Assembly: GCA_029959085.1 (NCBI GenBank)
Contig: JARWIR010000005.1
Location: 38,479,850-38,543,849, forward strand
Source: Nemophila menziesii
Lineage: Eukaryota > Streptophyta > Magnoliopsida > Boraginales > Hydrophyllaceae
DNA: 64,000 nt
Direction of reading: 5' to 3'
The stretch's first letter is position 1. Each line of letters opens with the position of its first letter. Below are positions 46,130-58,069 of the stretch, one piece after another. A program made the position numbers and the translations under genes. Under the pieces are notes generated by a model. The model worked only from the letters and a program-made list of their open reading frames with translations, was not told where the DNA came from and did not search any database.

Positions 46130-48344
46130 TATTTATTTTTTGTTTATACAAAAAGTATTTCATATTTTTATTAAACAAATAAACAATACTTTTTGTAATG
46201 ATATATACTTTCATTTCGATTTAAATTTTTAAGTAATATTTAACAATGTTTAGGAATTTTTTAGGAATAGTCTCTTAAAACCATCATCAAATTTACTTGA
46301 GTACTGACCGTTAAAAAACGTGTAATATAAAATTGTAAAGTTTAAAATAATTTCATGACGCGTGAAATAGTCATGAAATAAAGATCGTCACTGAAAGCAT
46401 ATATTTTTGCATTGAAACCTTTTACAATCCCATCTAGATTATATATTCTTGGGGGTTAATTTTCAATTGTTTGAGGGTATGAACAAACAACGAGTTCAAT
46501 GATATCCATATATCAATAAGTGTTGTCATTATGAACTCATTGTTGAGGAGGACATGTACAACAAGGGGATCCTCATAAAGAAACCTAAGGCCCAAGAAAA
46601 TCTCATTAGAAAAATATACATTATTGTGTTTTTATGGGGAAAAACAGGGTATAATTCCAATGTCTTATTAACATGCATTTTACACTTCCGTTTTGACCCC
46701 TTGGTTCCCTTTTATTCAACTTTAAGCTTTTGGGCATGGTTTCTCAATAAATGTGATAAAATTTAATTTTACCACATATCGTGACATTTATTGAACATCA
46801 AACTATTAGTTATGATGTCAATTTTAAAATGCCTAGTTGAATTATTAAAAATAGGTATTTTTTTATCTCACAAGGCTTAATTGAGTTTTTCTTGTTTTGG
46901 ATAGACAAGAGTTTGGTCTGAGGGCTCTAACTCTAAGCTCCTACTCTAGGTAAACAATCAATAGTTCCAATGGGGGAGTAATATCCCAATGTCATTATGG
47001 AAGTCAAGTTAGCCTAAAGATATATCTATTCAAGTAGTGCTGCAAAGGAATACTACACATACCATTCCTCGTTTAAAATGGGATATATATAGAGAGAGAC
47101 ATATGTTCTCAATAAAACCAATGAGATTTTTTAATATGTGAGAGTTTTACTTAGGAGGATTACCCTTGGGCTATCATAGAGATATCAAATAGTTGTCATA
47201 TCCGAGTCGATGATAAATGAGTTGTCAAGGAGTTTAATGGATGAGGGATATAATAACAGCGTGGGGATCTTCAATATGTCATTGAGGAACTTTGTTTGAG
47301 ACTAGTTTCTGGTCGAGAGCATTTAGTTATACCATAAACTCTAGTTTGGCACGATCCCAAGGAAATACATGTCACATATTATAATAATAAAGTCGTGGGG
47401 TCATATCTTTAATGAATGATATGCGTGTGTATATCCATACAAATCACGGCGATGAATTTTGTGTCATCCACCTCAAGGTACAAACCCTTTGGAAATTTAT
47501 CTTACCACATGATTTTAACTTACCCCAGAATATCTATTAACTTGGGGCTACCACCAAACTCTAGTCATTCCCTAAATTTAAGGGTGTATTTGGTAGGCCA
47601 AGATAATCATCTTTGGTATATAACCAGTTGGCACTAATATTTAGCCTAATTAGGCCTTGACCAACGTGTTTAATCACTTAAAGAGTCTCAATGAGAAGAA
47701 TCTGTGAGGGTGCAAGGCATTGGTTCTTGGTCGAGCATAGAATACTTCTTAAACGCTAATTTTGGAAAAAAACGAGAGACAGAGAATAAAAGAAAATACA
47801 AATATAGATAAACAAGGAATGAGTCCAATATTTTCTCTAAAAAAAAGATAAAGACCATATACTACCTCAAACTTTACAGTATTTGAAAAGAACGAAAACG
47901 TGGAAAGTCTAGTCCTAAAAGAGTTTTATAACAAAAATATAGATTTATCTCATTGTAAATATGTCTTTCTTTATCATTATGAAGGTTAGAGAATCTTACT
48001 CATAAAAACAAGTTTAAGCACATATTTACAATATTTTATTCATTCGAAGACTACAATTGTGGAAGACTTTCTCCAATCTAGGGTTTAATGTGATATCACA
48101 CACTTTTGAAATACATGTATATTAGTGGACTTAGAGAACATGTTCGCCAAACTCGGAGGAATGATATTAAACCGTAAAATGAGAACAAATTTCTTATTTG
48201 CACTTGATTGTGAACTATAAAATATGACTATCAAAATAAATAGTTGTACGTAAATATCATTTATTGATTAAAGTTGTCCGTTTTCTTTGAATTTTTTAAT
48301 GGGATAAAAAAACCGTTATATCAATGCTATGAAATATAAATATA
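46130..48344. other. Non-coding part of copy B
   Basis: It aligns with 10090-12330. No gene is supported. The open frame at 46554-46766 corresponds to the 10321 frame of copy A but is not conserved across stops and indels. Confidence 0.5.
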
Positions 48345-48533
48345 TTTCATGCAAATCACAATGAAAATATAAAAATGGTATATCAATTAATGTTTTGTGT
48401 AGATTAAGTCCAATCAAATAATACCAATGTAAAAAGTAAACTCATAAATGATATAATTAACATTATTGTTATTATACAGTGATAAAGGTGATTCCTTATG
48501 CTAAAATAAATACATGAAAGTACTATGATTGTC

Positions 48534-48744
48534 TTTTTTTTTTGGTCGAAAGAAACATAAAATTAAAAACTTCAAAAATTACATCACCCTATTCCAACAT
48601 CGTTAAAGTCACTAGCTAATAGAGAAGCAAGTTTGGGAGGTGGAAAAAATTTCCAAAGGCTAAACAAGGAGCCTTTAATCTCCTGTTTAGCCACCCAATC
48701 TGCGCAAGAGTTGTTTGATCTCCTAACATAGGAGATTTTAATAT
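48534..48744 (-). mobile_element. 5'-truncated LINE tail with 13-bp TSD
   Basis: A 211-bp insert absent from copy A. TACTATGATTGTC flanks it at 48521-48533 and 48745-48757. It starts with a T run, the poly(A) on the minus strand. The minus strand encodes RSNNSCADWVAKQEIKG and a short tail before TGA, which is the end of the RNase H domain of plant LINEs. This is a classic target-primed insertion that stopped early. Confidence 0.9.
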
Positions 48745-49309
48745 TACTATGATTGTCATTAAATAAAAATAAAGGTCATTAACTATAATAAGGTATATAT
48801 ATATATTATATAATTATTATGTTTGTCATTAAAAAGAGTTAATGATAAGAGAAATATAAGAAATATCATTATTTAATTAAATAGAGATGAAAGATATTAA
48901 ATATAACAGTATCATTATGCAATTATCTTTATGGTTATTATTGTAATGATATTTAGTCCTCTTTAATAATATTGTGATATTTTATTATATATTTAGGCAG
49001 ATTTGTATTTTTTTCTATATTGTTTTGATATTTTTTGTAGATTTTTTCATTTATTGTTAAATAGAGTAAATATGACAAAACAAATATAGAAAAAAATAGC
49101 CATAGAAAATATGAAATTGCCCATAAATTAACCATTATTTTCCAAAAGTCAAGACCATTATTTTATTTTTTCTCATTTTTCTGAAATTTGTTCCAAGAAA
49201 AATCCGGCTGTGCAAGAAATGAAAATCAATGTTTTCTGTAGATTAAGTCCGATAAGAAATTTATAAAAATTAAAAAATAAGATCATAAATTGTAGTATAA
49301 TTATCATTA

Positions 49310-49551
49310 TCATTACTAAACCCTGAAAGGTTATTTAGGGAACGTTTGGAAGTGCTTATTGTAGAGTAAAAAAACGTTTTTAGAATAAAATCTAAATCTT
49401 AAAAATATTATTAAAAATAATTTTGAAATTCAAAATCACTCTAGGTGCTTTTTTTAGAAGCGCCTATTTGGTGCTTTTCCTAATTAAAAGTGCTTTTCAG
49501 GGGCTAAAACGCTTTTAAATATTTAAAAGCACTTTTAAGTGATTTTAAAAA

Positions 49552-49592
<41 letters not shown>

Positions 49593-49600
49593 CTAAACAA
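49310..49600. mobile_element. MITE-like insert with (AT)n end
   Basis: Sequence from about 49320 to 49553 is absent in copy A. It has GGGAACGTTTGGAAGTGC, AAAAGTGCTTTT and AAAAGCACTTTT, typical wording of small hAT-like plant MITEs. An (AT)n tract at 49554-49589 follows. Ends and TSD are not clear. Confidence 0.35.
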
Positions 49601-49942
49601 GGAATGGTATGAAATATCATTATTTTGATTTAATAAAGATAAAAGATATTTTTTATGACATTATAAATACAAAATTATCATTATGATTAATATTGTTAAG
49701 ATATTTATTTTATTTAATAATAAATATGATAATTTATTATGTTTTTAGGTAGAGTTGTATTTTTCATATACCTTTTGTTTATTTTGTGTATATTATTTCT
49801 TTTAATGTTGAATAGAGTAAATATGAAAAGAAAATAGGAAACATACCCATAGGATAATATAAACCTATCTATAAATACCAATTAGTTTACAAGAACCAAG
49901 ACCAAAACTTTCATTTTCTCTTAGTTTTTTTGCAAAATTTCC

Positions 49943-50143
49943 ATGGAGGATTTGACCCTGCAAGAACTTGACAATATGAAAGAAATTTTCGAAAATGCGA
50001 TCAGAGATATTGAAAAAAAACGTGAGAGCTTAATCAAAGAAACCATAACATCGTTTATTGAGGCCGTCACAATAAGTGATAAGAGTGTTGTTCAATCAGA
50101 TGATGCGACTGGATCTGGATCTGGATTCGATCTTACGACATAA
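49943..50143 (+). CDS. Short ORF resembling MADS-box K domain
   Basis: 66 codons from a well-placed ATG (ATTTCCATGGAGG) to TAA. The first 37 residues (MEDLTLQELDNMKEIFENAI, then RDIEKKRESLIKETI) match the pattern of the second half of the K domain of MADS-box factors. That half is an amphipathic helix for dimer and tetramer contacts, with L.L.EL..+E...+.AI..I...K..L as the usual spacing. The tail is Ser/Gly/Asp-rich. No MADS DNA-binding domain is found upstream in this block. The frame is kept in copy A apart from two point stops. It could be a lone exon, a micro-protein or a captured fragment. Homology is by eye only, and chance coiled-coil resemblance is possible. Confidence 0.4.
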   Translation: MEDLTLQELDNMKEIFENAIRDIEKKRESLIKETITSFIEAVTISDKSVVQSDDATGSGSGFDLTT

Positions 50144-50638
50144 ACGACCAGTCATATCCAAACTGCTTCAGTAATGAAGTGTATTTTTGTCTTTGTGTTT
50201 CTCATTTATGTTGTTATAAAAAACTATTCCTAATTATTTTTTAATGTCTATGTGATGTGTTCGAAACAGTTTTTGTTATCCTATATTCCAATATATATTC
50301 TCAATTTGATATATATTTGTTTAGTATAAAATATATATAACGTTAAATTTATGAATGCATTATTTATTTTTTATGAAGAATGATTGAAGTTTCAAAAATC
50401 TGTTTAACCATTTTAATATCTATGTATTAATTTTTACAATGAATGTCTCATTTAAGGTATTTTGAATTTTATGAAGAATTTCTAAAATTTGATCCATAAG
50501 TATAAAAAGAATTCAATAAAAATGTAATTATAATAATTATCAAATGAAGAAATGTATTTATTATAAAAATGAATAATTAAACAAGTAAATAAATATTTTT
50601 CTGTGACAAATTTTATTTCTACAACAATAAAAACAATT

Positions 50639-50721
<83 letters not shown>

Positions 50722-51689
50722 CGTCAAATATATTTATATTTTATTTTACTTTTTGATATGTTTTTAAAATATCTAATCATCTAACTTAAGGCAAGATGAA
50801 GATGTAGTATTTCATTATGTTTGTGAAAATTGATTTTGGATCTTTATATATTTTTCATTATAATTTAGGGAAAAAATTCTAGACATATAGGATTAATAAC
50901 CAAAAACGTCTGTAACCTAACAATAAATTCTTCTTAGAGTTTAAATATTGTTATCTTCCCCAAAAGATCAATAATATTATTTTATGGATATGCACTTTCT
51001 CCTTTTACCATTATTAATAGATGTGTAGGGTTTATAAAAAAATATTAAAATAAAAATCTAGTAAGGATTTATTCATGATGATAGTGTGAGCTAGGATCTA
51101 AAGTTGAACCTTTTCTTTTCTCGTGGCGATGACGCTCACTGAGGTAGTAAAGATTCCGCAGTCTGGTGGTGGAGCTCAATCTTTACTCTGATGATGGAGC
51201 TCACATGGTAGTTTCTTGTAGTAAAAAATGTTACAAGTAATTGTAATAGGAACTCTGATAGTGGCATCATCTCTCATTCTCAAAACTCAAACTCGTTTTC
51301 CGAGCTTGACTTTCTAGTGGTTGTTGCTGCGCTCTGAAAGGAATAGATCTCGATTGATGGAAAAACTTCCTTTGTTTTCATGTCGATATTTCTTAGTGGT
51401 TGTTAAGGTTGATCCAAGTTTCATGCTCCACTATTGATAAACACTGAGAGTTTATAAGAAAATGGGATAAAAGTTAAATACTGTATGTATACGAATGAGA
51501 TGTGTACGTTGTTTTACAAATTAGTAGTGCACGTGATTTGTGGTCGGGTTGTGAATTATGTACAAATAGGTTGTAATTTTTTAATAGGAAAAGTGCATAG
51601 GATGTATCCCAACCACCCAAAATCTCTTTAATATTGGTTTAGAATCTTTAGGGTAAATCATTTTTTTCACTAATTTTTCAAGAAATGTC

Positions 51690-51722
<33 letters not shown>

Positions 51723-52260
51723 GGTTATACTTTATTTTGTATAACTTTACAATTTTTTCATGAAATACAAAAAATATCGATATATCTCTTTGAAATAATT
51801 TATTTTGATATATTCTTATTGGATAATTAGCATATGTTTTAATTTGTCACATATGCATTTCTTATATATTGATCCATTTACTTAAAAAAGAAACTATAGA
51901 GCTAAAATAGTAAGTACTCTAGGTGAAAATACATTGATATGTTACAATATTACAAGAATATATCAATATCTTAGATAATATGTGGTTTATACAAAGGAAT
52001 AGATCTCTTTAGAGCAGGAATGTCTATCCACTTACTAAGGATTTAACAATTTCTTTAATATATATACCCATCTAATTTGTGACAGGATAAAAAGAGTATC
52101 AAGAACACTAGGCTCGAGGATATGGCTTGATTGTTCCTTAGAATGGATAATAAAATTAGGAAAGGTCCTTGTCAAGAATAAAGACCCTTCCAAGAAGACA
52201 CACTTCGACTTTAATCGATCTGGCCAAGCTTGGATAAGGCCGAATTCCTACCATTTCTGT
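50144..52260. other. Right part of copy B, no gene
   Basis: Contains (AT)n tracts at 50645-50718 and 51692-51722. About 51220 is the empty site of the Copia insertion and about 51720 that of the Athila-like insertion. No ORF beyond those running through AT repeats. Confidence 0.6.
50645..50718. repeat. (AT)n microsatellite
   Basis: About 74 bp of pure AT, absent from copy A at this point. Confidence 0.95.
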
Positions 52261-52439
52261 GTCAAGCAAGGAAACCTTTGCCGAATTTATCAGTTAAAAT
52301 AGTTTCCAGTATGGATAAGTCTATTCAACATAAGATTCAATTTAGAATGGGAATCATATAAAAAAAATTCATGTATAACTCATATATTTATATATATATA
52401 TATATCCTTTTGTCTCATAATTAAGGTACACAATTTTTA

Positions 52440-52891
52440 TCTAAAAACAAAAACATATTATTGGTTTTTGTTTCTTCTCATGTATTTTAGACTCAAATAG
52501 GTATATTTGGATAGCTAAGAATCATGGTCAAATTTGTTACCAGATATCCTTTATGATCTTTTCAAATTGATAAATATGTTTTTTCATATTTGGTGCTTCA
52601 ACTTCTACTAATATTTTTGACTTTTTGGCTTGTCTCGGTCTCATGATCACTCATCTTGGGTGTGCCCTTAGATTGTCTGCCTCATCCTCGGATCCTGCAT
52701 GTTCTAAGAGCTACATAATATAACATGAAACTATCTCAAATTGCTCTAAACACAAATAATCTCATATAATTGCTAAGAATTCAATATATGCTAAAGCCAA
52801 GGATAAATCCTATATTTTCAATTATAAAAAGCACCAAAAATGATGTCTCAAAATGATTAAATATATATATATCACTAAAAATGAGACATCA
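52440..52891 (-). repeat. Gypsy LTR start fragment
   Basis: The minus-strand LTR starts at 52891 with a 51-bp terminal hairpin (TGATGTCTCA at 52841-52850, TGAGACATCA at 52882-52891). The interior matches 56565-56969 (GGATCCTGCATGTTCTAA here, GGATCCTTCATGTTATAA there). It is truncated on the left. Confidence 0.7.
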
Positions 52892-53139
52892 CTATCCATT
52901 TTATAGCCAATAAAAGAGAGAGTCACAACATGTTAGAAACATGGACCTTCAAGTAGATGAAATGAGCCCTCAACCCGCATATTCATTTTTTTAAATAAAA
53001 CACAAAGTGTAAATATATGATCGAGCTCTTATGTCCATAAATAAAAGGTCATTATCATAGGAAAAATTGGCTCTACCCAGTCCTTCATATCAAGCTTTCA
53101 AAGCCACACTTGGAGGAGAGATCCGAAAGCAAGGTATGA
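52892..53139. other. Unassigned stretch with short duplicate
   Basis: 53040-53135 matches 43410-43500 (TCAAGCTTTCAAAGCCACA and the GGAGGAGAGAT that follows). No gene. Confidence 0.45.
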
Positions 53140-53810
53140 TAAATAATCAACCCCTCAAAGGATGATAACTCGCAAGTGTATATTTCTTCATAAGTAACAA
53201 TAGTGATAAGAAAGTTTTGTCTCCAAATGGAATAAAGAGTTAGCGTAACACGTAATTTTAGTCCGATTTTGGATATTTTTTGACAAAAACTAAACTAAAA
53301 AGAAAATAAATTTTTATTGGGTTTTAGAATTTTATTAACTATTAAGACTAAAAGATTAAGTACTAAAGAAATAAATTATGAAGATAGTATAGATGAGAAG
53401 ATACTCGAGAATTCATAGTAATCCCCAGTGGACACGATTTAGTCATTTTCTAAATACAAGGGAAAATTTGGTATTTAACTACTAATCAGGATTCTTTTAA
53501 TAAACTAAATCCCTCCAATGTAGATATGGGCTGCCCTTGGTACTCTAGAGACCTCTATCGAGTGACACCACCAAGTATTAAGACGGTAAACTCTAACCTT
53601 ATTGACTATTTGACTAGTCAAGACCTCCAGGCTCAATGACGCACATCAAACGAATAAACTATGCTACACAACCCAATGCCCCTTTTGGAACATATTCAAG
53701 CTTCTATATTAACCTAACTATTTTCCAAAAGAACAGATTCACACAATTGATAAATTTATATTCAACTAATATAACACAATTTTATTTAAACGTTAAAATC
53801 TAAAATTCCA
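53140..53810 (-). repeat. Gypsy LTR end fragment
   Basis: Motifs AACTCGCAAGTGTA (53166) and AGACCTCCAGGCTCAA (53621) match the R-U5 half of the solo LTR at 38166-39680 (CTCTCAAGTGTAGG and AGACCTCCCTGTTCAA). Same orientation, more diverged. Confidence 0.6.
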
Positions 53811-53821
53811 CTTTTTGGACT

Positions 53822-53897
53822 CGGTGTCATTGACACGGTTTAAACCTGTACCGCCTAGATGGATAACCAAGGCTCTGGCCAGTTGAGCTAACCCCAA
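53822..53897 (-). other. tRNA-like (SINE-head-like) sequence
   Basis: The minus strand has TAGCTCAACTGG (53879-53890), a good pol III A box, and GGTTTAAACC (53837-53846), a plausible B box, 32 bases apart. Bases before and after can form a partial acceptor stem. The anticodon arm and T stem are imperfect, so it is not a working tRNA. A tRNA relic or the head of a tRNA-derived SINE is possible. Confidence 0.45.
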
Positions 53898-53932
53898 CTG
53901 GTTATCATTATCTAGAGTTCATACACATGGAT

Positions 53933-55844
53933 TGATATACTATTGAGACATAATTTGATAGGGTTTTAGTGGGTTATTCACAGATTTATATATGTTTTCA
54001 GAATTTTTGAGGTAATTTAACTGTTAAGTGTGCTTATACTTGGTATGTAGATGATATTATATCCCAATATGAAGTTGAGAAGTCTAATTTTTCAGAAGAA
54101 CCTAAAGCAAGTCATAAAAGGAGCCAAGAAGTTCATTTAAAACTCAATATGAATTGCCAACAAAATATCTCCATCAACTTTCAAAGGATATTTTGATAAG
54201 TTTTTTAAAGTTTTGATCATAAAAATACAATAAAAAGTTAGCTATTTAAGTCTGTATTGCATGAGAAAAAACAGTTCATGATTTGGAGTTAAATTGAAGA
54301 AGTTATGAATGTTTTACTTGCAAGACTCATAGTTGTCCAGGTTTAGATGAGTCCATTGGCCCACTTTTGACTCACTTGAATTGGATAAATTGAGCCAAAA
54401 CATTTTAATGGAGATACATATACATTTTTTAATCAACAAAATACAATCACTTATCCTCATTAGAAAATAGAAACATTGAGAGTAAAGAAGCAAGGGCTAG
54501 GAGTGAACAACAACAATTTCTATCCACAAATTACTATGATTATTTACTTTTTTCAATTCTACTTTGAATTATGTCTTATTATAACATTGTTTTTCTATTT
54601 TGAATTTTGACATAATCTTATATAACTTGAGAATCGCAAGGTTATGAACCCTTGATAATGATATATATGCTTCTATATTAATTTAGGATTTTTATATTTA
54701 AATCAACTTGTGATATTTCTGTTGATTATAAACTTATTAGTTATGTGAACCTATTATTTTGGATAATCAATAGGTTAGTACAACAAAGTAACTATCATCG
54801 ACATGGGGGTTGTGTTATGGATCATGGTTTATATATACGCTTGATGTGTGTTACTTAACCGAGAGGTCTTGCCTAATAAAATAGACAATAGGGTTATGGT
54901 TTATTAATCCTAATACTTGGTATTGTCACTCGAGAAATTATGTTAGAATACCAAGGGAAACCCCTTATCTACCCGACAGGGATTTAAGAGGATTTTTTTG
55001 ATCTTGTTAGAGGTTAAATATCAAATTCGTACTTAAAACAAGAAAAGCATAAATAGTGTCTAGTAAGGATTACTATAAATTATTGAGTTACTCTCTACAT
55101 TCTCACAACTCTCTTAGTTTAGCTTGATTTTTGTTAATCATTGCTTTTAATTCAATAGTAGTATTAGCTTCTTAATTAGAAAAAAAGTTGTCTTTCGTTG
55201 AAACAAAGAATAATCAAAATTATGTATATGTAACATACTATTATCTAATCCCCGTGCAAAACAGTAATACAATACTTATTCTACTACTTGAGATGACTCG
55301 TGCACTTGCGAGAAGTACTTCCCCGAGGGTTTATTTTATATCACGTCTCGGAAGCTATGATGTAGATCTCCCTACCTAAGCGCACCTAGGCGCCGCCTAA
55401 GTGTCAACTCCCCCCTCAACCGCTTACGCCTAGTTAAAATTCTAGGCGTTCATGCTAGTGCCTTAGTCGCCATGGAATAGGCGCCTAGCCCTTCTAAGCA
55501 TCGATTAATGAAAAAAATGATCGCCTAGGCGCCATTGATGGAAAAACAAGACCGCATCGACCTTTTTTCCAGTTTTCTTATTATCGAGAATTTTTTATTT
55601 CATATTATAACTCAATTTTTAGTATTTTTATATTTACTACAGTGTTGTTAGATGAATTTTATGACTTAAATAGTTAAAATTGCTATAATTACTACATGTA
55701 TATTACTAAATATACAAAATTACATATTGGAATTCAAAACCGTATAATCCGCCTAGGCCCTGTGTAATCCCGCCTAGGCGCTAGGCCTCGGTCGACCGCC
55801 TAGCGCCCAAAACCGAGATCTGCAGCATAGCTCGAAAGACACCA
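53933..55844 (+). repeat. Gypsy 5' LTR with nested TIR element
   Basis: Starts TGATATACTATTGAGACATA, matching the hairpin-distal part of the LTR start at 55999. Ends AAAGACACCA like the 23993 end. Without the 480-bp insert it is about 1.43 kb. Confidence 0.65.
55353..55832. mobile_element. 480-bp TIR element rich in CGCCTAGGCG
   Basis: AGCTATGATGTAGATCTC (55353-55370) and GAGATCTGCAGCATAGCT (55815-55832) are inverted repeats with two mismatches in 18. Both subterminal regions carry several CGCCTAGGCG-like palindromes, while the middle is AT-rich. It interrupts the LTR just before its end. No ORF, so a non-autonomous DNA transposon is likely. The TSD is unclear. Confidence 0.55.
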
Positions 55845-55849
55845 AGTGT

Positions 55850-55867
55850 TTGGTGTCATGTTGGTAT
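55850..55867 (+). other. Decayed Asp-tRNA-type primer site
   Basis: TTGGTGTCATGTTGG sits where TTGGCGCCGTTGCCGG is expected. The differences are mainly C-to-T and G-to-A at former CG sites, the pattern of methylated-cytosine decay. Confidence 0.5.
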
Positions 55868-55983
55868 CTCTTAGGTAAGACTTCATAAGACTTACTGTAC
55901 AATTTTTTATTATTATGTGCATGTCCTTGTGGACTTTTTGGACTTAAGACTCTAATGCTTATTTTGCCGGGACGACGAAACCG

Positions 55984-55998
55984 TTGAGTTGGGGGTCT
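55984..55998 (+). other. Polypurine tract
   Basis: TTGAGTTGGGGGTCT, the same as at 30721-30736, directly before the LTR start TGATGTATGC. Confidence 0.7.
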
Positions 55999-56969
55999 TG
56001 ATGTATGCTAGCTATTTATGAATTTTAATACTTCTGAGACATAATTTTGGGTGGTTTTATGATTAAAATATTGTATTTATCCATTAAATTGGCATATAAT
56101 GAATTATTACCTATTATATTAGATTATTCGTGTTTTAGAGAAATTTATGGTAGTTTTGTGTTTTATTGTGTATCTATAATAACATGGAAGTTCCAAGGAG
56201 AAAAATTCCAAGAAAAAGAGTAAACAATATAAGGAACTTCCCAGTATGAGTGGGGACAAGATATAGACAAGACAAGAAGTAAAAAAATTCTTAGAAGTCA
56301 AAACACCAAATCTAAAAAAAACAGAGTCATCAACTTTAAAAATAAAATAAAAAATAATTCATAATATTTTGACCATTATTATTATCTCAAAATATATATC
56401 TTGGAGTCTAAAAAGCACAAGAATAAACGGAGTCCAATTCCGAGTTGAGATGAGGAAGTTATGAACATTTTGGCAAGACTGCTCAGATCCTCATGCCAAA
56501 ACGTCCATAATTTTCTTGTTTCAACTTGGAATCGGTCTTTCATTCCTCTTAATATTTCTAGACTCAAATATAAATCCTTTTAGATAATAAACATGGTAAA
56601 ATTCATTACCAATTATCTTTCATGGTCTTTTTAATTTGACCAGTTTGTTTTACTAGATTTGGTGCTTTGACTTCTAATAATCTTTTTGTCTTGTTATCTT
56701 GACTCGATCTTGTATTCACTCGTATTTAACGTTTCATTAGATTTTAAATCATTATATTGGGCTTTTAAGCTGTGGATCCTTCATGTTATAATAGCTACAC
56801 AATAATAGACAAAATGGTCTCAAATTTCTCTAAAATATGAATAATCACATGTAATAGCTAAGATCTCAATATATGCTAATTTAATAGATGAATCCTACAT
56901 TTTAATGATAAATCAACCTAAAATGATATCTAAGAAGTATTAAAACGTATCACAAACAAGAAGACATCA
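55999..56969. repeat. 971-bp imperfect palindrome of two LTR halves
   Basis: The left half, read forward from 55999, and the right half, read on the minus strand from 56969, are the same LTR start. Both begin TGATGT and continue with shared blocks ATTTTAATACTTCT or GTTTTAATACTTCT, ATTAAATTGGCATAT or ATTAAATTAGCATAT, and TTTTAGAGAAATTT. The centre is near 56485-56490, where AGTTATGAACATTTTGGCA faces TGCCAAAACGTCCATAA. Arms are about 485 bp. Confidence 0.75.
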
Positions 56970-56984
56970 TTAATCATCTTTAAT

Positions 56985-58065
56985 TTTATTTCCTATCTAT
57001 ATCATTGCATCTACTTATCAAGGAGTATGGAGATAGGGTAGGATAGTTTCAAATATAAACCCTTAAGTTTTCTCTTGATCTAGAATACAAGTCGGATATT
57101 CATAAACTATAAAATAAAGAGTGTAGTTCTCGCATAACATATATACAAGAGAATAGTCTTTATAATTATGAATCGAGGATTTGAGTATCGGGACTATACA
57201 TGACTCTTGTGTAGTGATACAGATGAGAAGGTTTCACGGGTATGTGAATCGGTATATTCATGCATGTATATGTACACTCGGTTTACTTGTTTTAGTGGTA
57301 ACACACATGTTTAATTTGAAGGGTATTTTGAATTGGTGTTAAAGTTTTATTCCCCAACATTTAGAAAACATAGAGTATCAGTGGATTATCGTACAAGATC
57401 CTAAAGGTCAAATACACTTTAAGAAGTGGACTAGGCCTATGGATGCCGATCCAATCTAAATCGTGTGTATTGCTCCTTTTCCCTTACCCTTTACTTTCTT
57501 ACATTCAAAGTATTTGATACATTGCCTATATTATTGTTATTATATTTGTTTTATATATCACATATTATGTGTTTGAGTATTTTCTCTAATCATTATTAGC
57601 TAAGTGCTATTACGGAGGGTGCATGCTAAGTGCTATTTATAAAGTATCAACAATAAATCTTAGCTTATTATGTACATCTAGCCTATATATCTATTAATGG
57701 TTAAAGGATTCATATTTAATTTTATATAGTTACATTGAGTTGTAAATGTTTAGTTTTTTCTTATTTGCATCAATCAGTTTTCTCAAACCTCTTTGCCAAA
57801 ACTAGATGTCCCATTAGTATTTGAAAAAATGCCTTTAATGAGTTTTAAACTAATAGTTTGCATCATTTCTTATTCTTGTATTATTAAAATTGATCCCATA
57901 ATATGTTTTAATGAAAATAATTTTTATTTTCCTGTTGTCCTATTCACCCAACCCTTAGTTTGTTTCTTGAGAAATAGTTTGGGAACCCAAATCGGCTTCT
58001 CTCCTCTACACTTTTTCAGCAAGATGCCCAAGCTTTTTATAATATATGGATGTAATACTTAGAAC
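56985..58065. repeat. Duplicated block, copy C (partial)
   Basis: It aligns with about 43540-44660 of copy B, including GGGAACCCAAATCGGCTTCTC (57980). It ends at 58065, where the Tat-gag repeat begins. The right part contains only the last piece of the DUF4283 relic. No intact ORF. Confidence 0.7.
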
Positions 58066-58069
58066 ATGT

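Larger units (their letters stand above)
48345..49990. repeat. Internal tandem duplication, copy B
   Basis: Same two-unit arrangement as 12330-13590. The first unit ends near 49220 in a relic of the ORF start (GGCTGTGCAAGAAAT), the second at the intact ATG 49943. The units have been lengthened by the LINE fragment and by the 49310-49600 insert. Confidence 0.55.
43390..52260. repeat. Duplicated block, copy B (reference copy)
   Basis: Homologous to copy A (8325 onward), copy C (56985-58065) and copy D (61531-64000). It extends about 900 bp further left than copy A. It lacks the Copia and Athila-like insertions but carries its own small LINE fragment at 48534-48744 and a MITE-like insert near 49310. 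Confidence 0.85.
53933..56485 (+). mobile_element. Gypsy element reduced to about 154 bp of internal DNA
   Basis: A 5' LTR (53933-55844, carrying a 480-bp insert) is followed by a decayed primer site, only about 150 bp of internal sequence, a perfect purine tract (55984-55998) and the start of a 3' LTR at 55999. The 3' LTR breaks off at about 56485 inside the palindrome. All coding capacity is deleted. Confidence 0.65.

Noticed and set aside
53141..53810. A separate new element between 53140 and 53810
   Set aside because: Motif order matches the R-U5 half of the solo LTR at 38166-39680.
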